Below the pieces are notes generated by a model. The model was not told where the DNA came from and made no database searches. It worked only from the letters and a program-made list of their open reading frames with translations. Below are positions 24,747-36,411 of a DNA stretch of 64,000 bases, piece by piece; the first letter of the stretch is position 1, and every line of letters starts with the position of its first letter. Origin of the DNA: Lycorma delicatula (taxonomy: Eukaryota > Arthropoda > Insecta > Hemiptera > Fulgoridae). The stretch is from NCBI RefSeq assembly GCF_047948215.1, contig NC_134465.1, positions 42,755,946-42,819,945 of the forward strand, given 5' to 3'. The translations under genes and the position numbers were made by a program.

Positions 24747-25019
24747 AGTGCTAAAAAGAGCAGAAAATAACACTGAGATCAATTACATATCTATTACTTT
24801 TTCTTTTATGACGGGTTAGTTCTTGTATGATGAACTTTGTTGCCTTTATTATGGTGTGGTTAGAAATAATCTTTATAAACCAGTATTAATTAATTTTTGG
24901 TGTTGAACTGGAATTTCATGTAATATTTTTAATATCTTTAACTAATACTTCAGTAAAAATATTTTTCTTTATTTTTGAATCTAAGTAAATAAATAAGGTC
25001 AGAGTATAATAAAACTCCA

Positions 25020-25975
25020 TTCAGACCGCTGTCCGGCCTTTGTTGTGGAGGAAACTCCGTACCATATCTTTTTCCGTTGTGCGAGGTTCCAAGATGGACG
25101 GAGGTGCATGCTGGATGCCCTGGGTCGGGTGGACATGTTCAGACCTGAGGATTTTCAGCAGATGATGCTTCAGGGTGTGGAACAGTGGACTATTAATGCA
25201 AATCGTAATAGAAAAGTTTTAGAAGAACTCAGTAAAACAGAAAAAACTCGTAGGAGACGGCGAGCATTGGCGCGGCCTGCAAGGGAATGAGGCGTCGGAG
25301 GATGCCGGGTTGGACAGGTCTGCGGCTGAGTGCCTTGCGGGCCCTCTCGAACATGAGGGGAGTCGCTTTGGTGCGGTGAGGCCGTGGACACTCCATTCCC
25401 GGTGCCTGAGGGTGTTGCTCACGTTTTTAATGATTATGGCTGATGGTCGCGTGGGTAAGTGATAAGTGGTAAGTAGTTGAGTTGTGTGTGTGTGTGTGTG
25501 TGTGTTAGTTGGTGGGTGTGTTTTTTGTATACTCTGCGTGAGATTGTGGAAATTTAATTAATTTTTGAGTGTACTTTGGTGGATGTCATGTCTTGTTGCC
25601 ATGTCTTCTTAATTGTGGTGCGCTTGTCTTGTGTTGGCTTGATTGTATGAATGTGTATATGTGTGTGTCTTAGTACCTGTTAGGTGTTCTATTCTTTTGA
25701 ACGTTTTTTCTCTTTAGGTATTCTTGTAGTGGTTTGGTATGGATTTTGCTAGTGGAGACCAAATGTGTGTGTGTGTGTAAGGGGGGGGCACATCCCCCTC
25801 CTGAAGTAATGCTTTATTAGCGGTTTCCCAGGAGGTTGGATCGCCAGGGGTGGAGTTTTAGTCGGTAGTGCGCAGGAATACATACGCAATTTCTGTAACA
25901 GCTTGCGGAACCTGTTAGCGAATCCGATACTGCTTCGGCACCCGTAAATGGGTTCCTCCATCTCAAATAAAAGTA
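25020..25975 (+). pseudogene. R1-clade LINE 3' end (C-terminal zinc knuckle and 3' UTR)
   Basis: The reading frame 25045-25290 (81 codons, open a little upstream) gives CPAFVVEETPYHIFFRCARF, the ET--H-FF-C form of the C-terminal CCHC zinc knuckle of R1-type LINEs (the first C pair is altered), followed by an arginine-rich end (KTRRRRRALARP). The rest is GC-richer 3' UTR, including GGGGGGGCACATCCCCCTCC (a stem-loop) near 25782 and TTTTAGTCGGTAG and CGGCACCCGTAAATGGGTTC near 25940. These blocks are familiar from R1-like 3' ends. It ends in AAATAAAA. The copy is 5' truncated, and a (TG)n lies at 25482-25505. Confidence 0.75.
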
Positions 25976-26469
25976 TAGCAATAATAATTTTCAACTTCTA
26001 TCAACGAATAAGGGTTTTATTTAAGACTTTATGCAAACGCCGGCAATGTTCAGCAACATCGCTGCCAGCTTTAATGATAATTATACATAAATAATAACTT
26101 TGAATTTAAAAAATCGGTATGTTTATGATTAATAAATAAATTTTTTATACAAATCTTAAAGCATTTAATTCTATATTATATAGATTACACCAGGAATCCC
26201 CTTAATTTGCTGTTTCATGGATAAAATAAAAGAACGATAGACGTGGGTGTGTGTGTGTGTGAGGGTGAAAACATCGACCTCGCCCCCGAAAGTGGAGTAG
26301 ATCGAAGATTTAGTTTAAAGTAAAGCCGGTAGAGTATCTCCTTGGAATGACTGGATGTTTGAGAAAAGGAGTTCTCGTTAGCTCCAATTTTAGTGTGTTT
26401 TTATTACGGCAGATAAAATTGAACAAACCTCGAGTCAAAATTAGTCGCTGTTTCAATAGTATTTTGCCT
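25976..26469. other. Unassigned tract
   Basis: No gene recognised. A short (GT)n lies at 26244-26261. Confidence 0.4.
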
Positions 26470-27216
26470 ACCCATGTGAAGGTGTAGTGTTTACAAACTG
26501 TTGCACCATCTGTACGTGCTGTGATAGAATGTCATAAAGATTCGTCTCTGTGAAATTGTACACCGAACGCCAAACTTTTTATCCGTGCAGAGGAGACTTG
26601 TGCAGCCGATGTGGATTTTCCGTACACCACCAAATGCGTGAATTCTGTGCATTCCGTGTCCGTCGAGGTAGAACTGTGCCTCGTCAGACCGAAACCGATA
26701 ATCGAGTTCTTCCCCGTCTGGCGTTACAGATGACATGAACGGCTGACAGAAAGCTACACGTTTTCCAATGTCTGCAGTTAATAACCGGTGAACAACACGA
26801 ATTCTGTACGGGTGCATTTTTAAAAACTTGCCTTGTAGGCGCTACCGACAGAGAGACCAGACTGGCTAGATAAGTGTCGCACAGACTTCTTGGGACTAAT
26901 AGAATATGCAGTTTGCACTCGTAGATCAATTTTTCTGGTGTTAGCAGTTTCGGTCTACCGCTTTTGACCGCATCTGCTACATTCCCTGTCTCTTGGAAGT
27001 TGTGTAGCCGTTTGATGGAGGACTTGTTTGGTGCATCCACACCATACCTTTCTTTGAAGACATTTTGCGTCTGGGCATAACTGGTACATCTAATGTGTTG
27101 GAAGACAATGAATATTCTTTGTTGCATTGTGTAACCCATTTTTCCTCAATTAAACATACAAGAAAAGAAGGAAACATTCTTCTATAAGGTTTTGTCGTTC
27201 TTTGAAGGTTTCTCAA
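26470..27216 (-). pseudogene. Tc1/mariner-superfamily transposase with DUF4817-type N-terminus
   Basis: The minus strand begins near 27140 with GYTMQQRIFIVFQHIR, then VFKERYGVDAPNKSSIKRLH, NFQETGNVADAVKSGRPKLL (the helix-turn-helix and GRP linker of the family). After frameshifts it gives LHPYRIRVVHRLLTADIGKR, VAFCQPFM, then sequence for the first catalytic region (SDEAQFYLDGHG, keeping the D and E of SDEAHF), and GVRCTISQRRIFMTFYHSTY. It stops at about 26470, before the second catalytic Asp. It is the N-terminal two thirds of the same family as the copy at 17.5 kb, inactivated by frameshifts and truncation. Confidence 0.82.
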
Positions 27217-28040
27217 CCTTCAACTATTTCTTACAATAACTTTTAAACTTAATGTAGAGTTTAAAAAAATGTATTTTTTGTTCTTTCAAGAAAGAAACCA
27301 TTTTTGTAAATATTTTTAGCTTCAAGAGTAAAATCTTCAATTAAAGAATATTATAAAGTAGTACTACAATTCTATTTTAAATCGGTTCAACCATTATTTA
27401 ATTATATGTAAACCGATAGACTTTTTTTTAAAATAAAATAAATTGATTTTTATTCATTTTTGAATCAAATATAAATATAACATGAAGATTATAACTTAAT
27501 CAATCTTCCAAAAAAAAAAATTAACTTCATTTTTATGTACATAAATAAGTAGAGAATAGATTAATTCCATGAATATGTATTTGGAGTTTCAAGAAATAAA
27601 AAAAAACACTTTTTTTAAACTGTAATTATTATTTATGTAGGAAATGATAGACGAAGCTGAAACGACAGATGGTCAGCGTCGTTGGCGTTTTAAAGAAACA
27701 AATCTTAATAATAAAACAAGTATTCATTATATCTGAATTAAAATATAGCTTGTGGAAGACCTTCCTTAATATAAATAAGACTTTTATAAATCTCCAGTTT
27801 TTAAAAACTATTTTGGTTTTATTCCTGTTTTTTATTTAAATGTTTACAATCTTATATTTCAATTAATTTTATTCGATTACTTCGTTTTTTTATTTTTATT
27901 TGTAAACAGTTTATTTTAATTTAATTTTAAAAAGTTCTGTACTAATTTTCAATAAGGACAAGGAAATTATTCCTCTTACGAGGACCTCCTTTTAAGTTTC
28001 TACAAAAACAATGAAAGAGAAAAACATTCTTGAAACAAAT
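27217..28040. other. Unassigned AT-rich tract
   Basis: No gene or repeat family recognised. Confidence 0.4.
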
Positions 28041-28044
28041 CGTT

Positions 28045-28700
28045 TCATTGTTTCACAAAATATTCGCCTTTAAGATCTATATACTTTTGCACGAGTTCGA
28101 ACCGATTCTCGAAACATTTTTTCCACTCTGAATTCGGTACCTCAAAAACATGGTTTTGGAAGGATTCAGCAGCTTATTGAGGTTGATGAAAATCGCTGTC
28201 CACGCATTTTTTGTTTGAGATTCGGGAACAAAAGGCGATAAATCAGGTGAATAAGGCAACGAGACACATTAATTCAATGTTTTTCTTTTTAAATATGTTT
28301 GACGTATTGTGGAAGAGGACGCATTCTTCATCGTCAAGATGAAGAATGCTGCTGCGACGTTTTCGGTTATTTTTCCTGATGAATTTTGCCAAAAAACTGT
28401 TGTATACCGTTCAGAATTAACTGTTCTACGATCATCTAAAGCGATGGTTGTTTTTATAACAGATGAAACAAGCGATTATTTTCTTGGAAGTGCTTCGCAA
28501 ACGAATCGCTTTTGTTGGATTCGGTTTATCTTGGAACACCCAAACAGTCGATTGTTCGGGTCGTATGAATATATACGAGTTTCGTCTCCTGTTAAAATGT
28601 TGTATACGTACGGATTTCGCATTTACTTGGTCGAATTTTTTGAGCATTTCTTTACATCGATTGACACGAGCTTATTTTTCCCTATTTCCTAAAATTCAAA
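28045..28700 (-). pseudogene. Mariner-like transposase pseudogene
   Basis: From right to left the minus strand gives KEMLKKFDQVN, YIFIRPEQSTVWVFQDKPNP, TKAIRLRSTSKKIIACF, then decayed sequence, then SLPYSPDLSPF (third catalytic region, HPPYSPDLAP-DFF), KNVSRIGSN and YIDLKGEYFVKQ (C-terminus). This order matches mariner transposases of the form STVWVFQDEPNPTKV. The first catalytic stretch (TGDESW) reads RRRNSY here, so the Asp is lost. Several frameshifts are present, and no TIRs were identified. Confidence 0.72.
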
Positions 28701-28959
28701 AAATCTATCTTTTTATTTATTTTCTATTTTGTAACCGAATTCTTTAATTTCTTTTTACGTATAGTAGTAGTGCAAACGACAAAAAAAGTTCTATGGGGCA
28801 ATATTGAGGGTACGGGAGCCGATCAAAATTAAAAAATATCAATTTTTGGAATTTTTAATATTTTTTTTGTTTATTTAAATTTTTAATAATACTAATAAGA
28901 CAATAAATAGACAGATAATCTCTTTTCCAAATTCTGGAAGAGAGAGGACTAGACCAGAA

Positions 28960-30148
28960 AACTCGGAAGATTAATAAAACAAACATTAACTGGAACTAAA
29001 TCTAAAATAAAATTTACGGGCGAAATCTCAGAACCCTTTGAAATTATGACGAGAGTGAGACAAGGGGATGGTCTTTCCCCCCTGCTATTTAACATCACAT
29101 TCTACAAAGTGATGAAAGAGTGGGAAGATTCACTCAAACAACAAAAATACTGAAAACCGATTTCATTGGGATTCGCGAAATTAAATTTAAGTATCCCTTA
29201 CCTGGCATTTGCAGACGATTTGGCAATCCTTGCGGAAGACGAACGGACTGAAATAAAACAAATAGAAACACTCAAGGAATGTGCAGCAAAAGTGGGACTA
29301 CAAATTTCGTTTGAAAAAACAGTGTTCATCTGCTCCAGAATAGAAATCCCAAATTTAAACGCAAAATATGGAGTAATAAATAAAGTCCCTCACTTTAAGT
29401 ACCTTGGAGAATTTATTACTCCGAAGAGCTCTGAGAAACCAAGTCAATTGGTTTCCGTCTGCAGAAGGTCAGAAAAGCTCTAGGTTTAGTGCGAAATCTC
29501 TACAGCAAGAAATCCCTCTCGCGCCAAAGGAAAATCCTGCATTACAATACAGTTATTAAACCCACAGCATTATATGCCAGTGAAACATTGACCTTAAATA
29601 GGAAAACCGAAATAGAAGAAATAAAGAAACAGGAAAAGAAGATTATAAGGAAAATATTGGGATCGAGACAAACTGAAGAAGGATACAGATTACAACCAAA
29701 CGAAATTGTTGAAACATTTTCTAATATCGAAACTGATATAAGGAAAAGACGAATGAAATTCTTCGGACACCTTTGCAGGCTGTCGGAAAACCGACTGACC
29801 AAAAGAATAATCGCGTACTAAACATCATTAAAAGTTGCTATCTCCTGGCTCGCAGAAACACGAAAAGATTTAGAACACGCCGGAATTACGCTGGTGGGGA
29901 TCATAGACAGAAACACATACAGAAATAAAATAGATAAATTGGAAGTTAAACCAGAAGCGCCGAAGCCTAAACACCATCGTCCTAAATGGTCTGAAGAACG
30001 GAAGAAGGCATTTTCTGAAAGAATGAAAGAATTTTGGAGGGAAAAGAAGAATGCCAAGCGAAAGAAATACGAATCATGATTGCTTAACGTCTTCCATTGG
30101 GAAGTTCTCGAGTTATAATTATAATTATAATAATAATAATAATAATAA
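28960..30148 (+). pseudogene. LINE-G copy 3 (RT, frameshifted, (TAA)n tail)
   Basis: Visible in order: RLIKQTLTGTKSKIKF, RVRQGDGLSPLLFNITFYKV (motif B), LAFADDLAILAED (motif C, catalytic FADD), LQISFEKTVFIC (motif D), HFKYLGEFITP (motif E), then after frameshifts VIKPTALYASETLTLNR, EKKIIRKILGSRQT, DIRKRRMKFFGHLCRLS, NRLTKRIIAY and PKWSEERKKAFSERMKEFWR. The stop is at about 30077. A 3' UTR of about 40 bp then runs into ATTATAATTATAATAATAAT-type trinucleotides (30113-30148). That simple-repeat tail is typical of RTE-like elements, whereas LINE-E has poly(A). It is 5' truncated and has at least two frameshifts. Confidence 0.78.
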
Positions 30149-30672
30149 AACTCCAACTTTATAAACCACCTCCATTCCTCCAGAAAAAGAAATCTTTGGT
30201 AACTCTTTATTGGTAGCACATTTTTCAGTGGAATTTTTGTTAGTTTCTTCCATTTAACATAGCAAACGTAGAAAAATCAAAAAAGTTTCTTAGGAGGTGA
30301 TTTTAAGGAAGTGGATCAGAAAAAATTAAAAATATCGATTTTTTTAATTTTTTAAACTTTTTTCATTTATCATTATTTTTCCACTATATAAGAATAAATA
30401 ACAATTGCCAGGAAAGTATAACTTTGTTGTCTACTTTTGTTAAATTTTTTTCGTTAATGAGGAACGAGCTTGTTTGTATAATTAGTAAACTAGACGGTTT
30501 AAATCCCCCCTCCACCACTAATCATTTATTAAAGTTCTGTTTCGTGAAAGGAAAAAAATAAATACCTGACTTATGCGACTCCTTTCCGTTTTGTTTATTT
30601 TAAAATACCTGGAAAATTAAATTTTAATAAAGCATTTTAACTTTATACTTGATAAAGCCATAAAATCTTGCG
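30149..30672. other. Unassigned AT-rich tract
   Basis: Nothing recognised. Confidence 0.4.
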
Positions 30673-30686
30673 GTAAGGAACAATGT

Positions 30687-30979
30687 GACCCACCAAGTTG
30701 GTCTAGTGGTGAATGCGTCTTCCCAAATCAGCTGATTTGGTAATCGAGAGTTCCAGCGTTCAAGTCCTAGTAAAGTCAGTTATTTTTCACACCGATTTGA
30801 ATACTAGATTGTGGATACCGGTGTTCTTTGGTAGGTTGGGTTTCAATTAACCACACATCTCAGGAATGGTTGTACTGAGAGACTGTACAAGACTACACTT
30901 CATTTACACTCATCCTCATGCATTCTCTGAAGTATTATCTGAACGGTAATTCCCGGAGGCTAAACAGGAAAAAGAAAAT
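30687..30979 (+). mobile_element. SINE-A copy 4
   Basis: Plus-strand SINE-A with head CCACCAAGTTGGTCTAGTGG and a GTTCAAGTCC B-box-like motif. It is flanked by a perfect 14 bp TSD GTAAGGAACAATGT (30673-30686 and 30980-30993). Confidence 0.92.
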
Positions 30980-31113
30980 GTAAGGAACAATGTTTGTATG
31001 AGATTATATATTTCCTCAACTGTTTAAAAATAATATCTACAATTGAACCTAAAAAAATCTTGAATCAAATTTTTTAAAAAAAACAAAAAAAAATTTCAGG
31101 AAATATTTATTGA

Positions 31114-31359
31114 GAAGAGACAGACTTATAGGCCACATACTAAGGCATCCTGGAATAGTCGCTTTAATATTGGAAGGACAGGTAGAAGGGAAAAATTGTG
31201 TAGGCAGGCCACGTTTGGAGTATGTAAAACAAATTGTTGGGGATGTAGGATGTAGAGGGTATACTGAAATGAAACGACTAGCACTAGATAGGGAATCTTG
31301 GAGAGCTGCATCAAACCAGTCAAATGACTGAAGACAAAAAAAAAAAAAAAAAAAAAAAA
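31114..31359 (+). pseudogene. LINE-E 3' end (5' truncated)
   Basis: It encodes only the last 71 or so residues: RRDRLIGHILRHPGIVALIL, VGRPRLEYVKQIVGDVGCRG, WRAASNQSND then stop. The TGA is followed by AGAC and a poly(A) run of about 25. A possible 7 bp TSD TTATTGA lies at 31107-31113 and 31360-31366. It is a typical extreme 5' truncation from aborted target-primed reverse transcription. Confidence 0.85.
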
Positions 31360-31366
31360 TTATTGA

Positions 31367-32211
31367 TATTTAATATAGAAATAAGGTAGTCGATTTTGTA
31401 CTTATATTTTTATATTTCTTTACTAATAAATAAGCAGATTAATTTATATTATCTTTTTCGGCATAAAAGTCCTTTAGTAAAACTAATTTTAAAAGAGATC
31501 GTGTCTATTTTACCGTATCATCTTTTTATAAAGTAATATTTTGAGTGAATGACGTTCTGTAAATAATAATTACTATACAAGTATGGTCCCCAGTTTTAGA
31601 AATTTAAAAATGTACTGATTTTAATTTGGTTATGTCTTTTTTTTATTGTTATATAGAATTAAAATTATATTTGAAAATTTATTGTTAAAAAAAATTTTAT
31701 CTTTTCGTTCCGTTAAAAATTGAGGGATTTTTCATTTAATGAATTTAGGATTTTTTTATTTTACTTAAACGTAACAGTTTTTTTCTATAGAATTTTATAT
31801 TTTTCTTGGAATACTTATAAGCGAGTAATTTTCTCAATAAAATATCAATTTATCTTTTTCGCTAACAATTTACCTTACACACACACACAAAAATAAATTT
31901 CTTTAATTTATACGATGAGGATATATTTTAATAAATAATTTAAAATTATGAAATTAATTTTAGAATTAAATTTACATTAGTTATAAAAAACAATTCAAAT
32001 GAGAAAATATAAAATTAGATTTGAAATAATTGCCGTATTAGATATTTATTTTGTTACGGGTTTTTTATTATGGGTTTCTTCTGGTGTAATTAATAAGATT
32101 TTAGACCACGAAAGTTCGGTGTAGAAAGTAAGAAAGATTAAGTAGCGGCAGAGAGTAGTAGTTTAATTTGTTGTACGTATTAAAGCATATGTATAGAGTT
32201 CCACAAGAAAA
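31367..32211. other. Unassigned AT-rich tract
   Basis: No gene recognised. Confidence 0.4.
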
Positions 32212-32689
32212 CCAACAGGTGCAGTCCTCTCATCAAAATAATAAAAAAATTTTATATAACTTAAGTCTGGAAACGTTTCGTTAGCGAGTTACTATTAGCG
32301 AAAGATTTCGCCCGGAATACAGCTCTTCCGGTCAAATGATATCGTACTGAAATTTTTAGGACGTTAATTGAGGGGTAAAATTAATAATTTCCTATTGTTT
32401 TTGACCTTAAAAATTGAATAAAATAGATTCTAGAACTGTATCTCCAGTAATTTTTGTGATATTCCAAGTAAAGCTGAAAAATTTGTTTTCTGAAAACCGT
32501 TTTTTTTAGGTTTGAAATACAATAACTTTGTTAAGTTACTAATAAATGCGTAAAATTTATTAAAAAAATTGTATAGAATTAAATTCTAAAAATAGTTATG
32601 TAAATAAGTCTAATAAAAATTTTTTTTAAAAAAAAATTATTGTATTTAACTTTGTTTTTTTTTAAAGTTAATTTTAATGCCGTACAGAT

Positions 32690-33255
32690 AGTGTTCAAAA
32701 TGATCTCCTTGATTTTATATGCCGCTAGTGTGACGTAGCTTTATAATAATATCACGGTCGTTCTTAAAGTGTTCAAAAGAATTTAATTCAATAATTCTCC
32801 TTTGGAAATAACTTTTTCTGCGTAAAACGTTCCAACGTAATAATCCAAGTGATTTAAATCGGGGGCCGCCTCGTCCGATCCATCTGCCCGGAAAACTTAA
32901 GTTTAAATGCTGTTTAACGTTTTGTGAATAATGAGGTGTTGTACCGTCAAGTAGGAATAACAATTTCTACCTTTTTTCAAGAGGTACATCTTCTAGCAGA
33001 ACTGACAATTGATTTTGTAAAAAAATTTTTTTGTACACGATACTGGAAAGAGGATTTTGAAAAATAAATGGTCCGATTAACCGGTCCCAGATTAAACTAC
33101 ATCGTACATTTATCGAAAATCGGGTTTAAAAGTTTGACTATTAATTGCATTCCAATTTTCAGTCGACCGGGTATTCACGTCTTGCAGCCCGGCTATATCC
33201 CTTAGTAAAACCGTAAACGAAAACAATGTCTGCGTATTCTTGATTTGAAAATTTG
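32690..33255 (-). pseudogene. DUF4817-type Tc1/mariner-superfamily transposase, internally deleted
   Basis: The minus strand starts with FSNQEYADIVFVYGFTKGYS, RAARREYPVD then a stop: the family N-terminus (F-NEEYADMVFVYG-C-GNA-AA-REY). The sequence then joins NVRCSLIWDRLIGPFIFQNP, LLEDVPLEK, LLFLLDGTTPHYSQNVKQHL (normally FQHDGAPPHY...; the catalytic Asp in DG is kept), FPGRWIGRGGP, and a C-terminus with GDHFEHYL. The middle of the protein, with the first catalytic Asp, is missing, and the SPDL-P-D motif is frameshifted. An intact protein would cut and paste the enclosing element. Confidence 0.78.
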
Positions 33256-33359
33256 AATGGCATCTCACTTTTTAAAAAAAAAACTCGAATACGTTATACG
33301 TACATAGAAATCATAAAAAGCGCACGTACACTACTCAAATCACAGATAAGAGACTAGTA

Positions 33360-33617
33360 CCACCGGGTTGGTCTAGTAGTGAATGCGCCTTTGCAAATCA
33401 GCTGATTTCTGTCAATAGTTCTAAGGTTGAAATCCTAGTAAAGTAACTTTTATACTGATTTGATTACTAAATCGTGGATACCGGTGTTCTTTGGTGGTTG
33501 ACCTGAGACTGTACAAGACTACACTTTACTTACATTCATACATATCACCCTCATTTTTCCTCTCAATTAATACTTGACGGTGATTCCCGGAGGCTAAACA
33601 GGAAAAAGGAAGAAGAG
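33360..33617 (+). mobile_element. SINE-A copy 5, nested in the long-TIR transposon
   Basis: A slightly shortened SINE-A (CACCGGGTTGGTCTAGTAGT head). TSD AAGAGACTAGTA (33348-33359) versus AAGAGACTGGTA (33618-33629), 11 of 12. Internal deletions around 33495 remove part of the usual body. It postdates the host transposon. Confidence 0.88.
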
Positions 33618-34350
33618 AAGAGACTGGTAATTATTAATATAAGTTAATTGATGAACAGGTGTACAATTACTCGATTAAAATATTTATTCTTAAAACAACA
33701 GTATTACCAATTTTAAGTTTTCAGTAAGTTAAAGAACTTCAATTAATAAAGTATTCTTGAAATCCTGTTTTTGTAGAATATTTTAATACTGTTTTGTATT
33801 TAATTAACTAAATTGTACAGTATTTGTTTATGATTAACTGTCTTTTAAACAAACGAATGGATTGCAAAAATTTCCAGAATATGTCATTTCATGTATTTTT
33901 ATTTTGTTATTTGTTCAGTAAAATTTGAATTTAAAAAAAATTTATTTTTATGGAACTTATTTACATCACTATTTTTAGAATTAAATTCACTTCAAGGTTT
34001 TTTTTAATAAATTTTACGCATTCGTTACTCATATAACAAAGTTATTGTATTGCAAACCTAAAAAACGGTTTTCACAACAAATTTTTCAGTTTTACTTTGG
34101 ATATCATGAAAACTACTTCTGGAGAGTAGAAACCTACTGTACTCAATCAATTATTAAGGTTAAAAACCACAGGAAATTATTAATACTGTCCCTCAATTAA
34201 CATCTAAAAATGCCAGTACGACCTCATTTCATTAGGGGAGATGAATTCCGAGCGAAATTTTCCGTTAGCCGTAACTCGCTAACGAAGCTTTTCCAGATTT
34301 ATGTTTATATAAACTTTTCTCATTATTTTGATGAAAGGAATATATCTGAG

Positions 34351-36411
34351 AGTATGTCGGTTGTTTTTTTTTTTTATGTCAGTCACTTAAAAATAAATTT
34401 GTAACAAAAAAAATTAGATAATTAAATTGCTAATGGTTTTTGAGTAAGTGAGAAAAGAAGATAAATATATTTTGAGGAAATGCTATAGTTCAGTTTATTA
34501 TCTGTTGAAGGCAAAGATATAGTGAAGAGTTGATTTAATTAATTTAAGGATCGATTTACGTCTTATTGGTACAAAACTTAAGATTTGAACATAAGCAAAA
34601 AAACATTTTTTAAAATGGGCGGCCTTCGTTTAACTATGAGGAACATAACATTAGATAAAAAATATAAAATTATTAGTGTACAATATAATATAAAAATTAA
34701 ATATAAGATGTGCATTGTGCATAATACAGTATAATAAATAGTTAAAGAAGGAGAGGAGAGTTCAGTCGTGGTAAAGAATTTAGTTGTGGAGAAATTCATG
34801 GGGCTTCCTCAACCAAAGAGACCTTGGCTGCCGAACTGGGGTCGTTAACCGTATATCCCGCCGACCCAATCCTCCCTTCCTACAATAAACACATACACAC
34901 ATACACATACATAAAACAGCCTAGCTGTTTCTCCTCCCTTCCTGTTACACCCCTCCCACCACCCCATTCTCCTCACCCCGCCAACAATACTTTTTCTCTT
35001 GTCTACGTTACGTTCACACTTCATTTATATTATACCACTCTATTGCGCATGCGTCGCTTGGCTATTATAAAAGAACAAAAAAAAACATTAAATATACAAT
35101 AAAAATTTACCATCCTTACTACTTAAATGATAACAGATTATTTAATGTATTTACATTTTTTTTTTAACAAAACATTATAACCTAATAGCGGTCGGGGTCA
35201 TTTTTTTATTCTTAATAAATTTATGTATTTTTTTAAATATGTAAGTATAGGAATTTTTATTACTTTTATTCTTTTAAAAATTAAATAAAATAATTATTTT
35301 TTAGTCTCTCTCTTTCTCTCCCTCTCTCTCTCTCTCTCTGTATATACAAACACACACACTTCCGAATTTTTCCCAGGATCCCCCCCCCCCCAGCCGTCCA
35401 CAAAAAAGAGTATTTATAATATTTTTCTGATCAAACTGATCTAGTGGAATATTAATTAAAAGCGGATTTAAATGACTGCATTATATATTTAAATTTTAAA
35501 TAAAATTTAAATCTAAATAGATATTTAGCTTTAATTAATTTTTTTAAAATAGATATCAACTGTAAAAATAAATAATAAAAACAAAAACTATTTTTTCAGC
35601 TATTAATTTGGCCTTTATTAAAAAAAATCAACATTTTCAAGAAAATTATACGTAATCTGTGTTCATAGTTTTTATTTTATTTTTAAAATGAACCGATTGT
35701 GTTTATTTCTTTATCGAGAAATATTCTTTTGAAATAATAAATGATAAGTAATAATTTTCTTTTTTCATGCGAATATAATATTAAAATTATTTTCATAACT
35801 TAAAATTTATGTAACTTAATTTACATACATTCTTTTATTCTACAGATCCTTAAATATACTCAACTTCTATCTGACGTAAAAGGAAGTAACCTTTCATTTT
35901 TACCATATGACAAATCGGAATCATCCATCACAATGGCATTGTAAAAATTATTCTGAATTATATTACCAACAATAGCTTTATATTTGTTCAATAATAAAAA
36001 CCATTATATTTCATTTCTCAATCAAAAAGTTTTAAACTGAAAATTTAAATCAATCCGGTATAACTTTTATATTACAGTAAGAATTTTCTTGTTCTTTATC
36101 TGTATTAATATAGAATTTTAAAACATAAATAAGACCGTTACTTAGAAAAATTAATCTATATAATTATCGAATATATTGTGCCCGACAAAAGAAATAACTC
36201 GTCGCTTCTTTATTGATTGTGTTTCTGAAAATTTACAGTTTTCAAAATCATGTTACTGTCTTTTTCAACTTTTTTCTATTACTTTTTAAAGCTTTGAAAA
36301 GCAAAATAAAACGAATCATACTTTCAAAGAAACTCTCGCTAAATTTGGTTTAATTAAAAAAAAATAGATAGGAAATATATACATATTTCTAAATATATAT
36401 ATTGAAAAAAA
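34351..36411. other. Unassigned AT-rich tract; (TC)n, poly(C), promoter-like GC patch
   Basis: No coding gene recognised. A CT microsatellite is at 35305-35339, a CA patch at 35350-35360 and a C11-type run at 35381-35391. At 35044-35071 TGCGCATGCGTCGC is followed by CTATTATAAAAG, a possible NRF1-like site plus TATA-like box, with no gene assigned downstream. Confidence 0.35.

Larger units (their letters stand above)
32212..34350 (-). mobile_element. 2.1 kb DNA transposon with ~400 bp terminal inverted repeats
   Basis: The left arm (about 32222-32640) reappears inverted at about 33930-34345. Shared blocks include CTCATCAAAATAAT versus TTCATCAAAATAAT, TCGTTAGCGAGTTA, GTTAATTGAGGG, TAATAATTTCCT, CTGAAAAATTTGTT, ATACAATAACTTTGTTA and GCGTAAAATTTATTAAAAAA. 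Identity looks like about 75-80 percent. Between the arms lie a minus-strand transposase remnant and a later SINE-A. The long inverted ends are unusual for Tc1/mariner elements, though long-TIR members are known. Confidence 0.82.

Noticed and set aside
29489..30079. Two separate small genes after the LINE-G palm
   Set aside because: They are frameshifted parts of one RT C-terminus that align in order with the 15 kb copy.
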